Origin: Actinomycetota bacterium
Lineage (GTDB): Bacteria > Actinomycetota > Acidimicrobiia > Spongiisociales > UBA5794
Length of the DNA: 38,491 bases
Assembly: GCA_030123765.1 (NCBI GenBank)
Contig: JASJXX010000015.1
Coordinates: 1-38,491 of the forward strand
Direction: 5' to 3'
Numbering within the stretch: position 1 is the stretch's first letter; each line of letters opens with the position of its first letter. The notes under the pieces are model-generated. The model was given only the letters and a program-made list of their open reading frames with translations. It did not search any database and had not been told where the DNA came from. This document shows positions 15,454 to 23,549 of this stretch, piece by piece. A program made the translations under genes and the position numbers.

Positions 15454-16427
15454 TAGGTCTGGTAGTGATCGCTCAGGCGGTGGGGCAGGCTCCTGTGGAG
15501 AGGTTCGTGAACGCGCTCGGATCCGGCCTCGCGCTCGGAGCGATCTACGCACTGCTTGCGCTCGGATTCGTGATCATCTTCAAGGCGACACAGGTCGTCA
15601 ATTTCGCACACGGCGGTATCGCAGCCCTCGGTGCGTACCTGGTCTCCTACTTCGCCACGGTTTCCAACATCCCGGGCAGGTGGATGGGCGACATCTCTGT
15701 GACCTTGCAGTGGACGCTCTCGGCGTTGGTGGCGCTTGGCGTCATGGCACTCATCGGCATAGTCATCGAACGGATCACGATTCGGCCGATGATCGGTGAA
15801 CCGCTGTTTGCCGTTGCGATGATCACCCTCGGTCTCGACCTGATCATCCGCACCACGACGAACGATTTCATGAACAACACCACCCAGGGACTCGGCGACC
15901 CCTGGGGCGTCAAAGTTATCGAAATCGGCGTCCTCCGGATCGCACAGACCCAGGTCGTCACGATCGTCGTCCTGCTCGTTACAAGCTTAGTGTTGGCGTG
16001 GTTCTTCAAGACTCGAACGGGTCTCGCGCTTCGTGCAACGGCGTTCGACCAGGAAGTCGCGATGGCGCAAGGGATCTCCGTCGGAAAGGTCTTCGCTATC
16101 GCGTGGGCTATCGGCGCGGGCCTCGCCGCACTTGGAGGGATCTTCTCCTCAGTGGCTCCGCGTGGGGCGGGTGTGGACCCGTTCACCGCGCTCATCGCGT
16201 TCAGAGCTTTCCCCGCCATAATCATCGGCGGCCTTGACTCGATCAAGGGCGCCGTCATCGGTGGACTACTCGTTGGCGTAGCCGAGGTGGTCGCAGGCAC
16301 CTATCTCGGTGGCGTCGCATGGCTCGGCATCGGATTCGGAGGCATCGTACCCTGGCTCCTCATGATGATCGTGCTCCTCGTGCGGCCGTATGGTCTGTTC
16401 GGTACACCGGAGATACGACGAGTATGA
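15450..16427 (+). CDS. livH: LivH-type ABC permease
   Basis: A 325-residue inner-membrane permease of the branched-chain amino acid (HAAT) ABC family with about eight hydrophobic segments. The family block LGSGLALGAIYALLALGFVI opens the protein, followed by QVVNFAHGGIAALGAY. The EAA-like cytosolic loop is seen around TRTGLALRATAFDQEVAMAQGI. It forms the translocation pore with LivM. Start GTG 15450 overlaps the ligase stop and its own stop overlaps the livM start (ATGA), so the three are translationally coupled. HAAT systems carry branched-chain amino acids but also aromatic acids, amides and urea, so the substrate is open. Confidence 0.93.
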   Translation: MIGLVVIAQAVGQAPVERFVNALGSGLALGAIYALLALGFVIIFKATQVVNFAHGGIAALGAYLVSYFATVSNIPGRWMGDISVTLQWTLSALVALGVMALIGIVIERITIRPMIGEPLFAVAMITLGLDLIIRTTTNDFMNNTTQGLGDPWGVKVIEIGVLRIAQTQVVTIVVLLVTSLVLAWFFKTRTGLALRATAFDQEVAMAQGISVGKVFAIAWAIGAGLAALGGIFSSVAPRGAGVDPFTALIAFRAFPAIIIGGLDSIKGAVIGGLLVGVAEVVAGTYLGGVAWLGIGFGGIVPWLLMMIVLLVRPYGLFGTPEIRRV

Positions 16428-17698
16428 GGGGTCGACCGAATCTTCATACGAGGTACGAGTCCGAGATGGGGCTCTTCCCAACGACGACGAAGAAGGTCTC
16501 GATCGCTCTCCTTGGTGTGATGGCGCTCCTGTTGCCGTTCTCAGCCCTGCCACTGTTCGGGTTCCTCGGCGACGCTGGCTGGATGGTGATGATCAACAGG
16601 GCGTTGATATACGCCATTGCCGCGCTGGGTCTGAACCTGCTGGTGGGCGTCGCCGGTCAGATATCCCTCGGGCACGCCTTCTTCATGGCTGTCGGCGCGT
16701 ACACGGCCGTGGTACTCGGCGGCGAGGCGGGCAGGACCGTCTGGGGCTTAGGCCTTCCTATCTGGATCTGGCTCCCTGCCGCCGGGGTCGTTGCTGCGCT
16801 TGTGGGAATCCTTATCGCGCCTACGGCCGTGCGGGTGCGCGGCCTCTATCTCGCGTTCGTGACTCTCGGGCTTGTCTTCATCGGCCTGTTTCTGTGGCGC
16901 AACCTCGGCAAGGTCGCTGGTGGACCTACCACCGGCCGTCCCTGGCCGAAGCTCGAGTTCGCCTTGTGGAGGGGCATGGATCCGATCGTCTCGTTCGCGA
17001 CCGATGGGCCGTTGTGGTGGTGGCTGACGCCGATCAACTGGCTCCCTTGGGTTCACATCGAGGAGATGTCCAGGCATGCAAAGACCTACTTCTTCGTCCT
17101 CGTCTTCGTCATCGTGTTCGCTCTGATCGCGAAGAACGTCATGCGGACCAGAGTCGGTCGGTCGTGGGCTGCCATTCGAGACAGGGACATAGCAGCCGAA
17201 GTGATGGGTGTCGCCGAGGCGAAGGGCAAGACGCAAGCGTTCGCGATCTCTTCGTTCTACGCAGGTGTCGCCGGCGCGATCCTGGCATCGGTGGTGGGCA
17301 GGATGATCCCCGAATCCTGGAACCTCTTTCTCTCCATCGAGTTCGTCGTGATCATCCTCATCGGCGGCGCAGGAACAATCGCGGGCGTCTTCATGGGGAC
17401 GTTCTTCGTTGTGCTTACCCCTCGGCTTGTTGAGGACGCGACACACTGGCTCGCGACACAGGTATCCGAGGATGGGTCGTTCGCGTGGCTCGGGAACCTC
17501 TTCATCCGCAGCAGTCCGGACGACTTCATCGGCATCGTGTCGCTCGAGGCTGCTGGACCGGGACTCAGCATCTATCAGCTCAACGTCGTACTCTTCGGTG
17601 TGCTCATCATCGTGTTCCTGATCGTGGAGCCACTCGGCATCTACGGTATCTGGATCAAGGTGAGGAACTACTGGAAGGGCTGGCCATTCACGTACTGA
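16424..17698 (+). CDS. livM: LivM-type ABC permease
   Basis: A 424-residue permease partner of LivH. After a short polar N-terminus it has about nine to ten membrane segments, with the hallmark ALGLNLLVGVAGQISLGHAF and the cytosolic coupling loop TRVGRSWAAIRDRDIAAEVMG, followed by GGAGTIAGVFMGTFF. ATG 16424 is chosen because it overlaps the livH TGA. The longer open frame upstream runs into livH sequence and lacks homology. Between about residues 165 and 215 there is a long polar insert containing GRPWPKLEF, relative to the most compact LivM proteins. Such inserts also occur in urea/amide-type relatives. Confidence 0.9.
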   Translation: MRGRPNLHTRYESEMGLFPTTTKKVSIALLGVMALLLPFSALPLFGFLGDAGWMVMINRALIYAIAALGLNLLVGVAGQISLGHAFFMAVGAYTAVVLGGEAGRTVWGLGLPIWIWLPAAGVVAALVGILIAPTAVRVRGLYLAFVTLGLVFIGLFLWRNLGKVAGGPTTGRPWPKLEFALWRGMDPIVSFATDGPLWWWLTPINWLPWVHIEEMSRHAKTYFFVLVFVIVFALIAKNVMRTRVGRSWAAIRDRDIAAEVMGVAEAKGKTQAFAISSFYAGVAGAILASVVGRMIPESWNLFLSIEFVVIILIGGAGTIAGVFMGTFFVVLTPRLVEDATHWLATQVSEDGSFAWLGNLFIRSSPDDFIGIVSLEAAGPGLSIYQLNVVLFGVLIIVFLIVEPLGIYGIWIKVRNYWKGWPFTY

Positions 17699-17761
17699 TC
17701 GGCCTACGAGGGATCGGCAACGATCCTGGAAAAATGGAAAAATATATGGAGGAGAAACCAA

Positions 17762-19186
17762 ATGAGAAAGCGATATAGCTGGCTCCTGCTGGTCGTCGCC
17801 ATGGCGCTCGTCGCTGCTGCCTGTGGCAACGGCGCCGAGGAGACCACGACCACGGCTGGCGACACTGCCGCAACCACAACGACCGCTGGCGCCGATGCGA
17901 CCACGACGACCGTCGTTCACACGGATGATGATGATGATCACGCGGATGACATGGTCGACGAGCTCGTCACAGGAGAAGGCGTCGATGCCGAAGCCAAAGT
18001 CATCAACATCGGAATGCTCGCAGACCTCACCGGTCTGTTCGCACCGTTGGTGATCGACATCACTGATGCGCAATCGGTCTACTGGGACATCCTCAACGCC
18101 GCAGGCGGCATCGACGGGTGGACGGTGAACCTCATCATTGAGGACACGAATTACAACGTCGAGCAGCACATCGAGAAGTACGAGAAGATCCGTAGCCAGG
18201 TTGTCGCGATCAGCCAGTCGACAGGTTCGCCGACCAACGTCGCAGCCCTGGATCTGTACAAGGAAGACTCGATGCTCGTGATGCCGCTGAGCTGGTACTC
18301 GGGTTGGGCAATCCCCGAATTTGACGACGGCCTGATGCTCGAGCAGAACTCCAACTACTGCATCGAGGCGATGAACCTCCTTGACTTCATCGACGAGATG
18401 GGTGGCAAGACGATCGCGATTGCGACCTTCCCCGGCGACTACGGCCACGATGCTGCTGCCGGCGTGAGGATCGGGATTGAGTACTACGGCATGGAACTCG
18501 TGTACGACGGTGAAGGCGCGGTGATCCCCGGACAGGATCAGACTCCTGTCATTCAGGGCATCGTCGCATCGGGTGCCGACTGGACGATCCTGACGACGAA
18601 CCCGTCGATCGGCGCGGAGATCCTCGCCGGTGCGGTCCAGGCCGGCTACCAGGGCTTGTTCACCGGATCGGTTCCCACGTACAACTTCGGGTTGCTCGAT
18701 TCGGCGGCCGGTCCGTTGTACTCCGCCGTGTTCTACCAGGCTGCATACAGCGTCGGCTGGGGTGTGGACACACCCGGAAACAACGAGATGAGAGAGGCGA
18801 TGGCTGAGGCCTTCCCTGGTCGTCGCCCGTCTGACGCCTTCGGCATCGGCTGGAACCAGGCCATAACGATGCACGAAGTGCTCGCTGCGGCGATCGCTAA
18901 CGGCAACCTGACCCGCGAGGGCGTCGTGGAAGCCGCCAACAACCTGACCGACATCGACTTCGGCGGATCGGCTCCGGTCCAGTCCTACGCAGGTACGCCG
19001 AACGATTACGTTCAGCGCGCGCTCGCGATCATGAAGCCGGATCTTGCGTTGTACACCGCGGCTGGCGGTGCAGCTCAGACGCTGTCACAGGCAGACGGCA
19101 CGACCGGTTCGGTCATAGTGAAGGACTTCTTCGTCGGTGCAGCCGCCGCAGAGTTTGACTTCACGGAGGCCTGCTACGAGCTATAA
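17762..19186 (+). CDS. Branched-chain-type ABC substrate-binding lipoprotein
   Basis: A 474-residue periplasmic-binding-fold lipoprotein (LivJ/Peripla_BP_6 type) that captures the ligand for the LivHMFG transporter. The lipobox is VAAAC with Cys21. A Thr-rich linker to about residue 52 is followed by an unusual acidic/His stretch, VVHTDDDDDHADD, before the mature domain that begins VINIGMLADLTG. The bilobed body contains GKTIAIATFPGDYGHDAA and GADWTILTTNPS. GGAGGAG precedes the ATG. A strong UUCG-capped hairpin lies directly downstream, before livF, which would favour higher expression of this subunit. The acidic/His run could bind a metal or simply be a spacer. Confidence 0.9.
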   Translation: MRKRYSWLLLVVAMALVAAACGNGAEETTTTAGDTAATTTTAGADATTTTVVHTDDDDDHADDMVDELVTGEGVDAEAKVINIGMLADLTGLFAPLVIDITDAQSVYWDILNAAGGIDGWTVNLIIEDTNYNVEQHIEKYEKIRSQVVAISQSTGSPTNVAALDLYKEDSMLVMPLSWYSGWAIPEFDDGLMLEQNSNYCIEAMNLLDFIDEMGGKTIAIATFPGDYGHDAAAGVRIGIEYYGMELVYDGEGAVIPGQDQTPVIQGIVASGADWTILTTNPSIGAEILAGAVQAGYQGLFTGSVPTYNFGLLDSAAGPLYSAVFYQAAYSVGWGVDTPGNNEMREAMAEAFPGRRPSDAFGIGWNQAITMHEVLAAAIANGNLTREGVVEAANNLTDIDFGGSAPVQSYAGTPNDYVQRALAIMKPDLALYTAAGGAAQTLSQADGTTGSVIVKDFFVGAAAAEFDFTEACYEL

Positions 19187-19200
19187 GAGAACGAGACCTG

Positions 19201-19230
19201 GCGGGGGGTGCGGTTCGCCGCACCCCCCGC
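19201..19230 (+). terminator. Strong UUCG hairpin between the binding protein and livF
   Basis: GCGGGGGGTGCGG (19201-19213) pairs perfectly with CCGCACCCCCCGC (19218-19230) around a TTCG loop, giving a 13-bp GC-rich stem. No T tract follows, so it is more likely an attenuator or 3'-end stabiliser within the operon than a full terminator. It begins 14 bases after the binding-protein stop. Confidence 0.7.
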
Positions 19231-19263
19231 ACCCGAAACGTATGTGAGAGGCCCCATCCACAC

Positions 19264-20058
19264 ATGCTCCAAGTAGCAAACCTCGAAGTTGTTTACCGCG
19301 ACGTAATTCTTGTGCTTCGCGGGCTCTCGCTTGAGGTGCGCGAGGGCCAGATCGTCGCCCTACTCGGTGCGAACGGAGCAGGTAAGACGACCGTGTTGCG
19401 CGCGGTCACGGGCCTGCTCGACATCCACGAAGGGGAGGTCACCAAGGGCAGCGTGACGTACAACGGTGAAGAGATCCATCACAAGGATGCGTCACAGATA
19501 GTGAAGGGCGGCATTGCTCAGGTGATGGAGGGCCGGCGCGTATTCGCCGAGATGACGGTCGATGAAAACCTGCGTACCGGGGCGATAAGCAACAAGGACT
19601 CGGCGAACGTGAAGGAGGCGTACGCTCGCGTGATGGAGTTGTTCCCCCTTCTTTCAACGAGAAGAAAAGACACGGCAGGATATCTCTCGGGAGGTGAGCA
19701 GCAGATGCTCGCCATCGGCCGCGCAATGATGGCCAATCCTTCGCTACTCATTTTCGATGAGCCCTCGCTCGGCCTCGCACCCATGCTCGTCGCGCAGATA
19801 CGGGACACCATTGTAGAAATCAACGAGTCCGGCACGAGCGTGCTGCTGATCGAGCAGAACGCCAAGATGGCACTCTCGATCGCCGATTACGGCTACATCA
19901 TGGAGACGGGCAAGGTCGTCATGAACGGGGACGCCGAGACGCTCCTCGCGGACGATGATGTGCAGGAGTTCTACCTCGGTCTTCACTCCGAAGGCGGGGG
20001 GCGAAAGTCGTTCCGCGACGTCAAGCATTACAAGCGGAGAAAGCGGTGGTTGTCGTGA
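19264..20058 (+). CDS. livF: LivF-type ABC ATPase
   Basis: A 264-residue ATPase of the HAAT importer. It has Walker A GANGAGKTT near residues 35-43, the ABC signature YLSGGEQQMLAIGRAM, Walker B LLIFDEPSLGLAP and the typical LivF ending IMETGKVVMNGDAETLLAD. About 30 extra basic residues (SFRDVKHYKRRKRW) follow the usual family end, overlapping the start of livG. It powers import together with LivG. The ATG lacks a close Shine-Dalgarno (GAGAGG lies about 12 bases upstream), so translation may be modest compared with the binding protein. Confidence 0.93.
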   Translation: MLQVANLEVVYRDVILVLRGLSLEVREGQIVALLGANGAGKTTVLRAVTGLLDIHEGEVTKGSVTYNGEEIHHKDASQIVKGGIAQVMEGRRVFAEMTVDENLRTGAISNKDSANVKEAYARVMELFPLLSTRRKDTAGYLSGGEQQMLAIGRAMMANPSLLIFDEPSLGLAPMLVAQIRDTIVEINESGTSVLLIEQNAKMALSIADYGYIMETGKVVMNGDAETLLADDDVQEFYLGLHSEGGGRKSFRDVKHYKRRKRWLS

Positions 20059-20831
20059 GTGTGCCGCTCGTCGAATTCGAAGATGTAAGCCTGTCATTCA
20101 AGGGCGTCCGAGCGCTCTCGAAGGTCAGCTTCAGCGTGGGTGACGACGAGCTCTTCGCCGTGATCGGACCGAACGGCGCGGGGAAGACCTCGGCGTTCAA
20201 CTGCCTCAACGGCGTTTACAGGCCACAGGAGGGGGATATCCGCTGGAGGGGGGACTCGATCCTCGGTATGCGTCCTGACAGGGTCGCCGCACTTGGCATC
20301 GCCCGAACCTTTCAGAACATCGAGCTCTTCGCCCACATGACGGTACTTGAGAACATCACGCTCGGACGTCACATCCGCACGGAAGTGGGCTGGTTCGCGG
20401 GTGGATTGTGGCTTGGGAAGGCGAAGCGTGAGGAGATGGCCAACCGCGAGAAGGTCGAAGATATCATCGACCTCCTCGAGATCGAAGCCTGGCGGGTCTA
20501 CCCCGTCGGGATGTTGCCCTACGGCATCCAGAAACGGGTCGAGCTTGGACGCGCGCTCGCTATGGAACCTGAGCTCCTTCTTCTCGATGAGCCGGTCGCA
20601 GGAATGAACCTCGAGGAGACCGAGGACATGGCGCGGTTCATCCTCGACATCAGAGAGGAGCTGGGCATCTCAATGATCCTCGTCGAGCATGACATGGGCC
20701 TCGTCATGGACATCGCGGATCGTGTGATGGTGCTCGACTTCGGTGAAGTCATCGCGACCGGCCCGCCAGATGCGATCCAGAGCGATCCAAACGTCATCAA
20801 GGCGTATCTCGGCGAAGAACTGGACGTGTGA
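20046..20831 (+). CDS. livG: LivG-type ABC ATPase
   Basis: The second ATPase of the importer, 261 residues from GTG 20046. It shows Walker A GPNGAGKTS, the LivG-type FQNIELFAHMTVLENI, the signature LPYGIQKRVELGRAL, Walker B LLLDEPVAGMN and the H-loop LVEHDMGLVMDIADRV. The start could be GTG 20046 (GGAG seven bases upstream) or GTG 20055, which overlaps the livF TGA as GTGA. Both give the same domain. It is the last gene of the ligase-transporter operon; heme A synthase follows 58 bases later with its own promoter. Confidence 0.93.
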   Translation: MVVVSVPLVEFEDVSLSFKGVRALSKVSFSVGDDELFAVIGPNGAGKTSAFNCLNGVYRPQEGDIRWRGDSILGMRPDRVAALGIARTFQNIELFAHMTVLENITLGRHIRTEVGWFAGGLWLGKAKREEMANREKVEDIIDLLEIEAWRVYPVGMLPYGIQKRVELGRALAMEPELLLLDEPVAGMNLEETEDMARFILDIREELGISMILVEHDMGLVMDIADRVMVLDFGEVIATGPPDAIQSDPNVIKAYLGEELDV

Positions 20832-20876
20832 CGACCCACGGCAGCCGTCACGTGCGCCTTGACAGGCTCCAAGTCA

Positions 20877-20882
20877 TAAACT
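20877..20882 (+). promoter_or_regulatory. -10 box TAAACT of the heme A synthase gene (leaderless)
   Basis: TAAACT is followed by exactly seven bases and then GTG 20890, so the transcript would start at the codon. TTGACA is present at 20859-20864, but only 12 bases upstream of this box, too close for a standard -35. Confidence 0.55.
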
Positions 20883-20889
20883 CACTGAC

Positions 20890-21852
20890 GTGAAACGCCT
20901 CTCTGTCCACCGGCTCGCCGTGGTTGCCGTCTGGTCCACTCTGTTCCTTGTAGCGTTCGGCGGCTACACCCGAGGCAGCGGCAGCGGATACGGATGCAAA
21001 GACCGGTGGCCGCTCTGTGAGGGGGGTCTTCTCGGTGGGTACCTCCCGCGGCTCGAAGCAGAGATGGTTATCGAGTGGACCCATCGCTGGATCGCCCTCC
21101 TTGTCGGCATCCTCGCACTCGCTCTCGTGGTCGCCGCTATCAGGGCTCGAATGGATCGTCTCCGCGTGGTCGCCCCCGCGATTGCCGCTGTTGTGGTGAT
21201 CGGTTTCCAAGCTTGGCTCGGCAGAATGGTCGTCAAGGGCCATCTCGACAGGGATCTCGTCTCGATCCACATGTTCGTCTCGATGGTGGTCGTCGCCTTG
21301 TTCGTGATCGTTGCCGTCACGAGCCGTGACGTGCCCGAGAAGCCTGCTCTTCTCGATCGTGCGTGGACCGGGAAGATCGCCATAGGAGCACTCTTCGTGC
21401 TCGGCGTCTCCGTGCTGGGATCAATCGTTCACAACATGTACTTCCCTGGGTGGCCTCTGGTCGATGGGCACCTGGTCCCCGACCTCACGTCAACCCATCC
21501 GCTCACGATTCATTGGTACCACCGGGTCGTTGCCGGATCGGTCTTCGTCTACCTGGTCTGGCTGGCCTGGCAGGCGGCGCGAGCGGAACGGCCTCTCAGC
21601 GAGCGCCGTCACGTGAACGCGGCACTGATCCTCTACATGATCAATATGGCGCTCGGTCTGCTCCACGTTCTCACGCGGGTTGAATCGAGCTGGGTCGTTG
21701 CGTCTCATCTCCTGATTGCGAGCATGGCGTGGGCCGCTCTCGTTGCTGCAGCCTCTCTCTCGTTTCACGATCCGCGTCACGAATCCGGCCGTGATGTCGC
21801 GCAAGCTCACTCTCCCAGGACGGGGAGCGGTATCAGTCGGGACTCTGGATGA
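20890..21852 (+). CDS. ctaA: Heme A synthase (COX15/CtaA family)
   Basis: A 320-residue membrane enzyme that converts heme O to heme A for aa3-type cytochrome oxidase. About eight transmembrane helices are visible. The N-terminal GGYTRGSGSGYGCKDRWPLC contains the Cys36-Cys43 pair typical of actinobacterial/Bacillus CtaA. Heme-ligand histidines occur at WTHRW (His65), SIHMF, IHWYHR and ASHLL. GTG 20890 is preceded by a TANNNT box at the leaderless spacing. The 3' end overlaps the convergent thioesterase gene by 20 bases. No ctaB or oxidase genes are in the window. Confidence 0.92.
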   Translation: MKRLSVHRLAVVAVWSTLFLVAFGGYTRGSGSGYGCKDRWPLCEGGLLGGYLPRLEAEMVIEWTHRWIALLVGILALALVVAAIRARMDRLRVVAPAIAAVVVIGFQAWLGRMVVKGHLDRDLVSIHMFVSMVVVALFVIVAVTSRDVPEKPALLDRAWTGKIAIGALFVLGVSVLGSIVHNMYFPGWPLVDGHLVPDLTSTHPLTIHWYHRVVAGSVFVYLVWLAWQAARAERPLSERRHVNAALILYMINMALGLLHVLTRVESSWVVASHLLIASMAWAALVAAASLSFHDPRHESGRDVAQAHSPRTGSGISRDSG

Positions 21853-22243
21853 ACACGGTTCCCGTGAACAACGCGATGACTCTCCCGTCGCCGCGTACGA
21901 CATCTACCCGGTAGGTCGCCAGCGCACGGCTCCGTGTCATCTCAACCGCTCTTGCGATGAGTGAATCACCGAGGCGTGACGCCGCCGTGAGAGCAAGATG
22001 CATGTCGATTGCTACCGCAGCATCTCCGTGCGCGTTCGATGCCAGTGAGAAGGCGCAGTCCGCGAGGGAGAACACCACTCCGCCATGTGTGGTGCCATGG
22101 AAGTTGAGGTGGTTGCTCGCAACAGTCATGGACACAACGACATCGTCTCGGGACACGCCGTCGAGGTGAAAGCCCTGCGCCGCGGCGTACGAATCGGCCT
22201 CGAACGCCCTCTGGATGGCCGTCAGTCGCCGGTCACTCTCCAT
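21833..22243 (-). CDS. PaaI-type hotdog thioesterase
   Basis: A 136-residue hotdog-fold acyl-CoA thioesterase. The active-site block NFHGTTHGGVVFSLAD spans residues 47-62, with the conserved Asn47, His53-Gly-Gly and Asp62 of PaaI-family enzymes. PaaI hydrolyses stalled aryl- or hydroxyphenylacetyl-CoA thioesters, which would match the PaaN- and PaaJ-like genes upstream, but the family is broad. ATG 22243 overlaps the last 11 bases of bioY, indicating coupling. The stop codon lies inside the convergent ctaA gene. Confidence 0.88.
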   Translation of the reverse strand: MESDRRLTAIQRAFEADSYAAAQGFHLDGVSRDDVVVSMTVASNHLNFHGTTHGGVVFSLADCAFSLASNAHGDAAVAIDMHLALTAASRLGDSLIARAVEMTRSRALATYRVDVVRGDGRVIALFTGTVFIQSPD

Positions 22244-22850
22244 GAGCTGTCAACCGGCTGGCCGAGTTGCGTTCGGTCAGCTTCCACGCGGTGGGCAGCG
22301 CTAGCCCCGCGCCTACGATCTTGATGAGGTCCCCGACGACGAAGGGGGCGAGCCCGGCGGCGAGCGCAGCGGCGAGTGTATCGATGCTCGGGACCGAGAG
22401 CATGAGCCAGGGCACTCCGAAGAGGTAGATGATCGCGTTCCCTGCGAGGAACGCGGGGATAGCCGTCCGCACGGAGCGGTCTCCGCCTCGTTCGGCGAGA
22501 GTGCCGACAACCCATGCTGCGACGATGAATCCAAGGAGATATCCGAACGTTGCACCTGTCGCCACTGCCCATCCGCCGCTGGTTTGTGCGAAGACAGGTA
22601 GGCCGATAGCTCCCATGAGCCAGTAGATCAACTGGCTGCCTGCCCCTGAGCGAGAGCCGAGGACCGCGCCCGACAGCAGCACGGCGAAGGTCTGGGCCGT
22701 GATCGGGACCGGTGTTCCCGGAAGGTAGAACCTGATCTGGGCAGCGAGTGCCGTGAAGAGGGCGAACCCGATCATCAGGGCAATCGTGGAGACGGCTGTG
22801 CGTGGAACGAGCACGCTGGCGATGGTTCGTGAGGGGTAGGTGGTGTGCAT
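22233..22850 (-). CDS. bioY: BioY, biotin transporter S-component
   Basis: A 205-residue membrane protein, the biotin-binding S-component of an ECF-type vitamin transporter. The family block PVPITAQTFAVLLSGAVLG is followed by IYWLMGAIGLPVFA and GATFGYLLGF, with about six helices. ATG 22850 was chosen because GGAGG lies five bases upstream. The open frame reaches much further but that part lacks hydrophobic or conserved sequence. No ecfA or ecfT is adjacent, so it may act alone or with a shared energy module encoded elsewhere. It is cotranscribed with the thioesterase gene. Confidence 0.92.
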   Translation of the reverse strand: MHTTYPSRTIASVLVPRTAVSTIALMIGFALFTALAAQIRFYLPGTPVPITAQTFAVLLSGAVLGSRSGAGSQLIYWLMGAIGLPVFAQTSGGWAVATGATFGYLLGFIVAAWVVGTLAERGGDRSVRTAIPAFLAGNAIIYLFGVPWLMLSVPSIDTLAAALAAGLAPFVVGDLIKIVGAGLALPTAWKLTERNSASRLTAHGE

Positions 22851-22937
22851 TCGTGCCTCCGGCCAGATTAGATGATTTATGCCGCGTTGGATGGATTCCG
22901 CTGCAGTGAGCGACAGTTTGTGCCGATCTCTACGACA

Positions 22938-23492
22938 ATGAGACTTTCGGAACTGGTTTGGCGTTTCGCAGTCGTCGTGACTCTTGTCCTCGCGACAGGA
23001 ATCCCGGCGTCCGCTGCGGCGCCGGGGGACGAACTCATCGCGAATGCGGCCAGGCAGCCGGTCTTCCATCGCACTCAGGCGTTCGGCACTGTCATAGGTA
23101 CGCTGCGAATCCCCGCCATCGGGCTAGAAGAGACCATCCGCTCAGGAGTCGCGATGTCGGTGATCGACCGCGGTGTAGCCCACTGGTCAGGTACTGCCCA
23201 GCCAGGAGAACTAGGGAATCTCGTCCTTGCCGGGCATCGGTCGACGAAGACCATGCCCTTCCAGGACCTCGACCGGCTTGACAACGGTGACCTGATTTAC
23301 GTCACCGATGGTTCGGGCTTCGAGGTGATGTATCGCGTTACGAGCACCTTCATCGTCGATCCTCAGGCGTTGTGGATCACCTACGACGGTCCGACACCGA
23401 CCCTGACGATGTTCGCCTGCCATCCCAAAGGGTCTGAGCGGTTTCGTATCGTGGTGACTGCCGATCTCCTCGCCGGCAGACACATCGCGTAG
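22938..23492 (+). CDS. Class E sortase
   Basis: A 184-residue cysteine transpeptidase that would attach surface proteins to the cell wall or process them. The N-terminus (residues 1-28, ending in PASAAA) is a signal peptide or anchor. The catalytic set is His100 (LAGHRSTKTMPF), Cys161 (MFACHPKG) and Arg170 (SERFRIVV); ACHPKGS is the class E pattern. ATG 22938 starts the signal sequence; the 22 codons upstream are not conserved-looking. The 87 bases between this start and the bioY start would have to hold both divergent promoters, but no clear box is seen for this gene. No sorting-signal substrate is recognised in the window. Confidence 0.9.
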   Translation: MRLSELVWRFAVVVTLVLATGIPASAAAPGDELIANAARQPVFHRTQAFGTVIGTLRIPAIGLEETIRSGVAMSVIDRGVAHWSGTAQPGELGNLVLAGHRSTKTMPFQDLDRLDNGDLIYVTDGSGFEVMYRVTSTFIVDPQALWITYDGPTPTLTMFACHPKGSERFRIVVTADLLAGRHIA

Positions 23493-23536
23493 CGCCATCT
23501 GTCCGGTTGTCGTATCTGCAATCTGATCGAGGGGGG

Positions 23537-23542
23537 TAACCT
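23537..23542 (+). promoter_or_regulatory. -10 box TAACCT of the PDZ/Lon-type protease gene (leaderless)
   Basis: TAACCT is followed by seven bases and the ATG at 23550, with no usable ribosome-binding site in between. The spacing matches the promoters at 8596, 20877, 24671 and 26352. Confidence 0.55.
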
Positions 23543-23549
23543 CGCCGGC

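Noticed and set aside
16748-18874. 708-codon open frame on the minus strand across livM and the binding protein gene
   Set aside because: It runs antisense to two clear genes, has no domain, is full of Arg/Asp/His as expected from reversed GC-rich codons, and crosses an intergenic region. It is an artefact of high GC.
20859-20864. TTGACA as a -35 box for ctaA
   Set aside because: It is only 12 bases from the -10 candidate TAAACT, so the pair is not a standard promoter. Only the -10 box is reported.
22865-22870. Minus-strand TAATCT as a -10 box for bioY
   Set aside because: The implied start site would fall inside the GGAGG ribosome-binding site, so it cannot serve the chosen start well.
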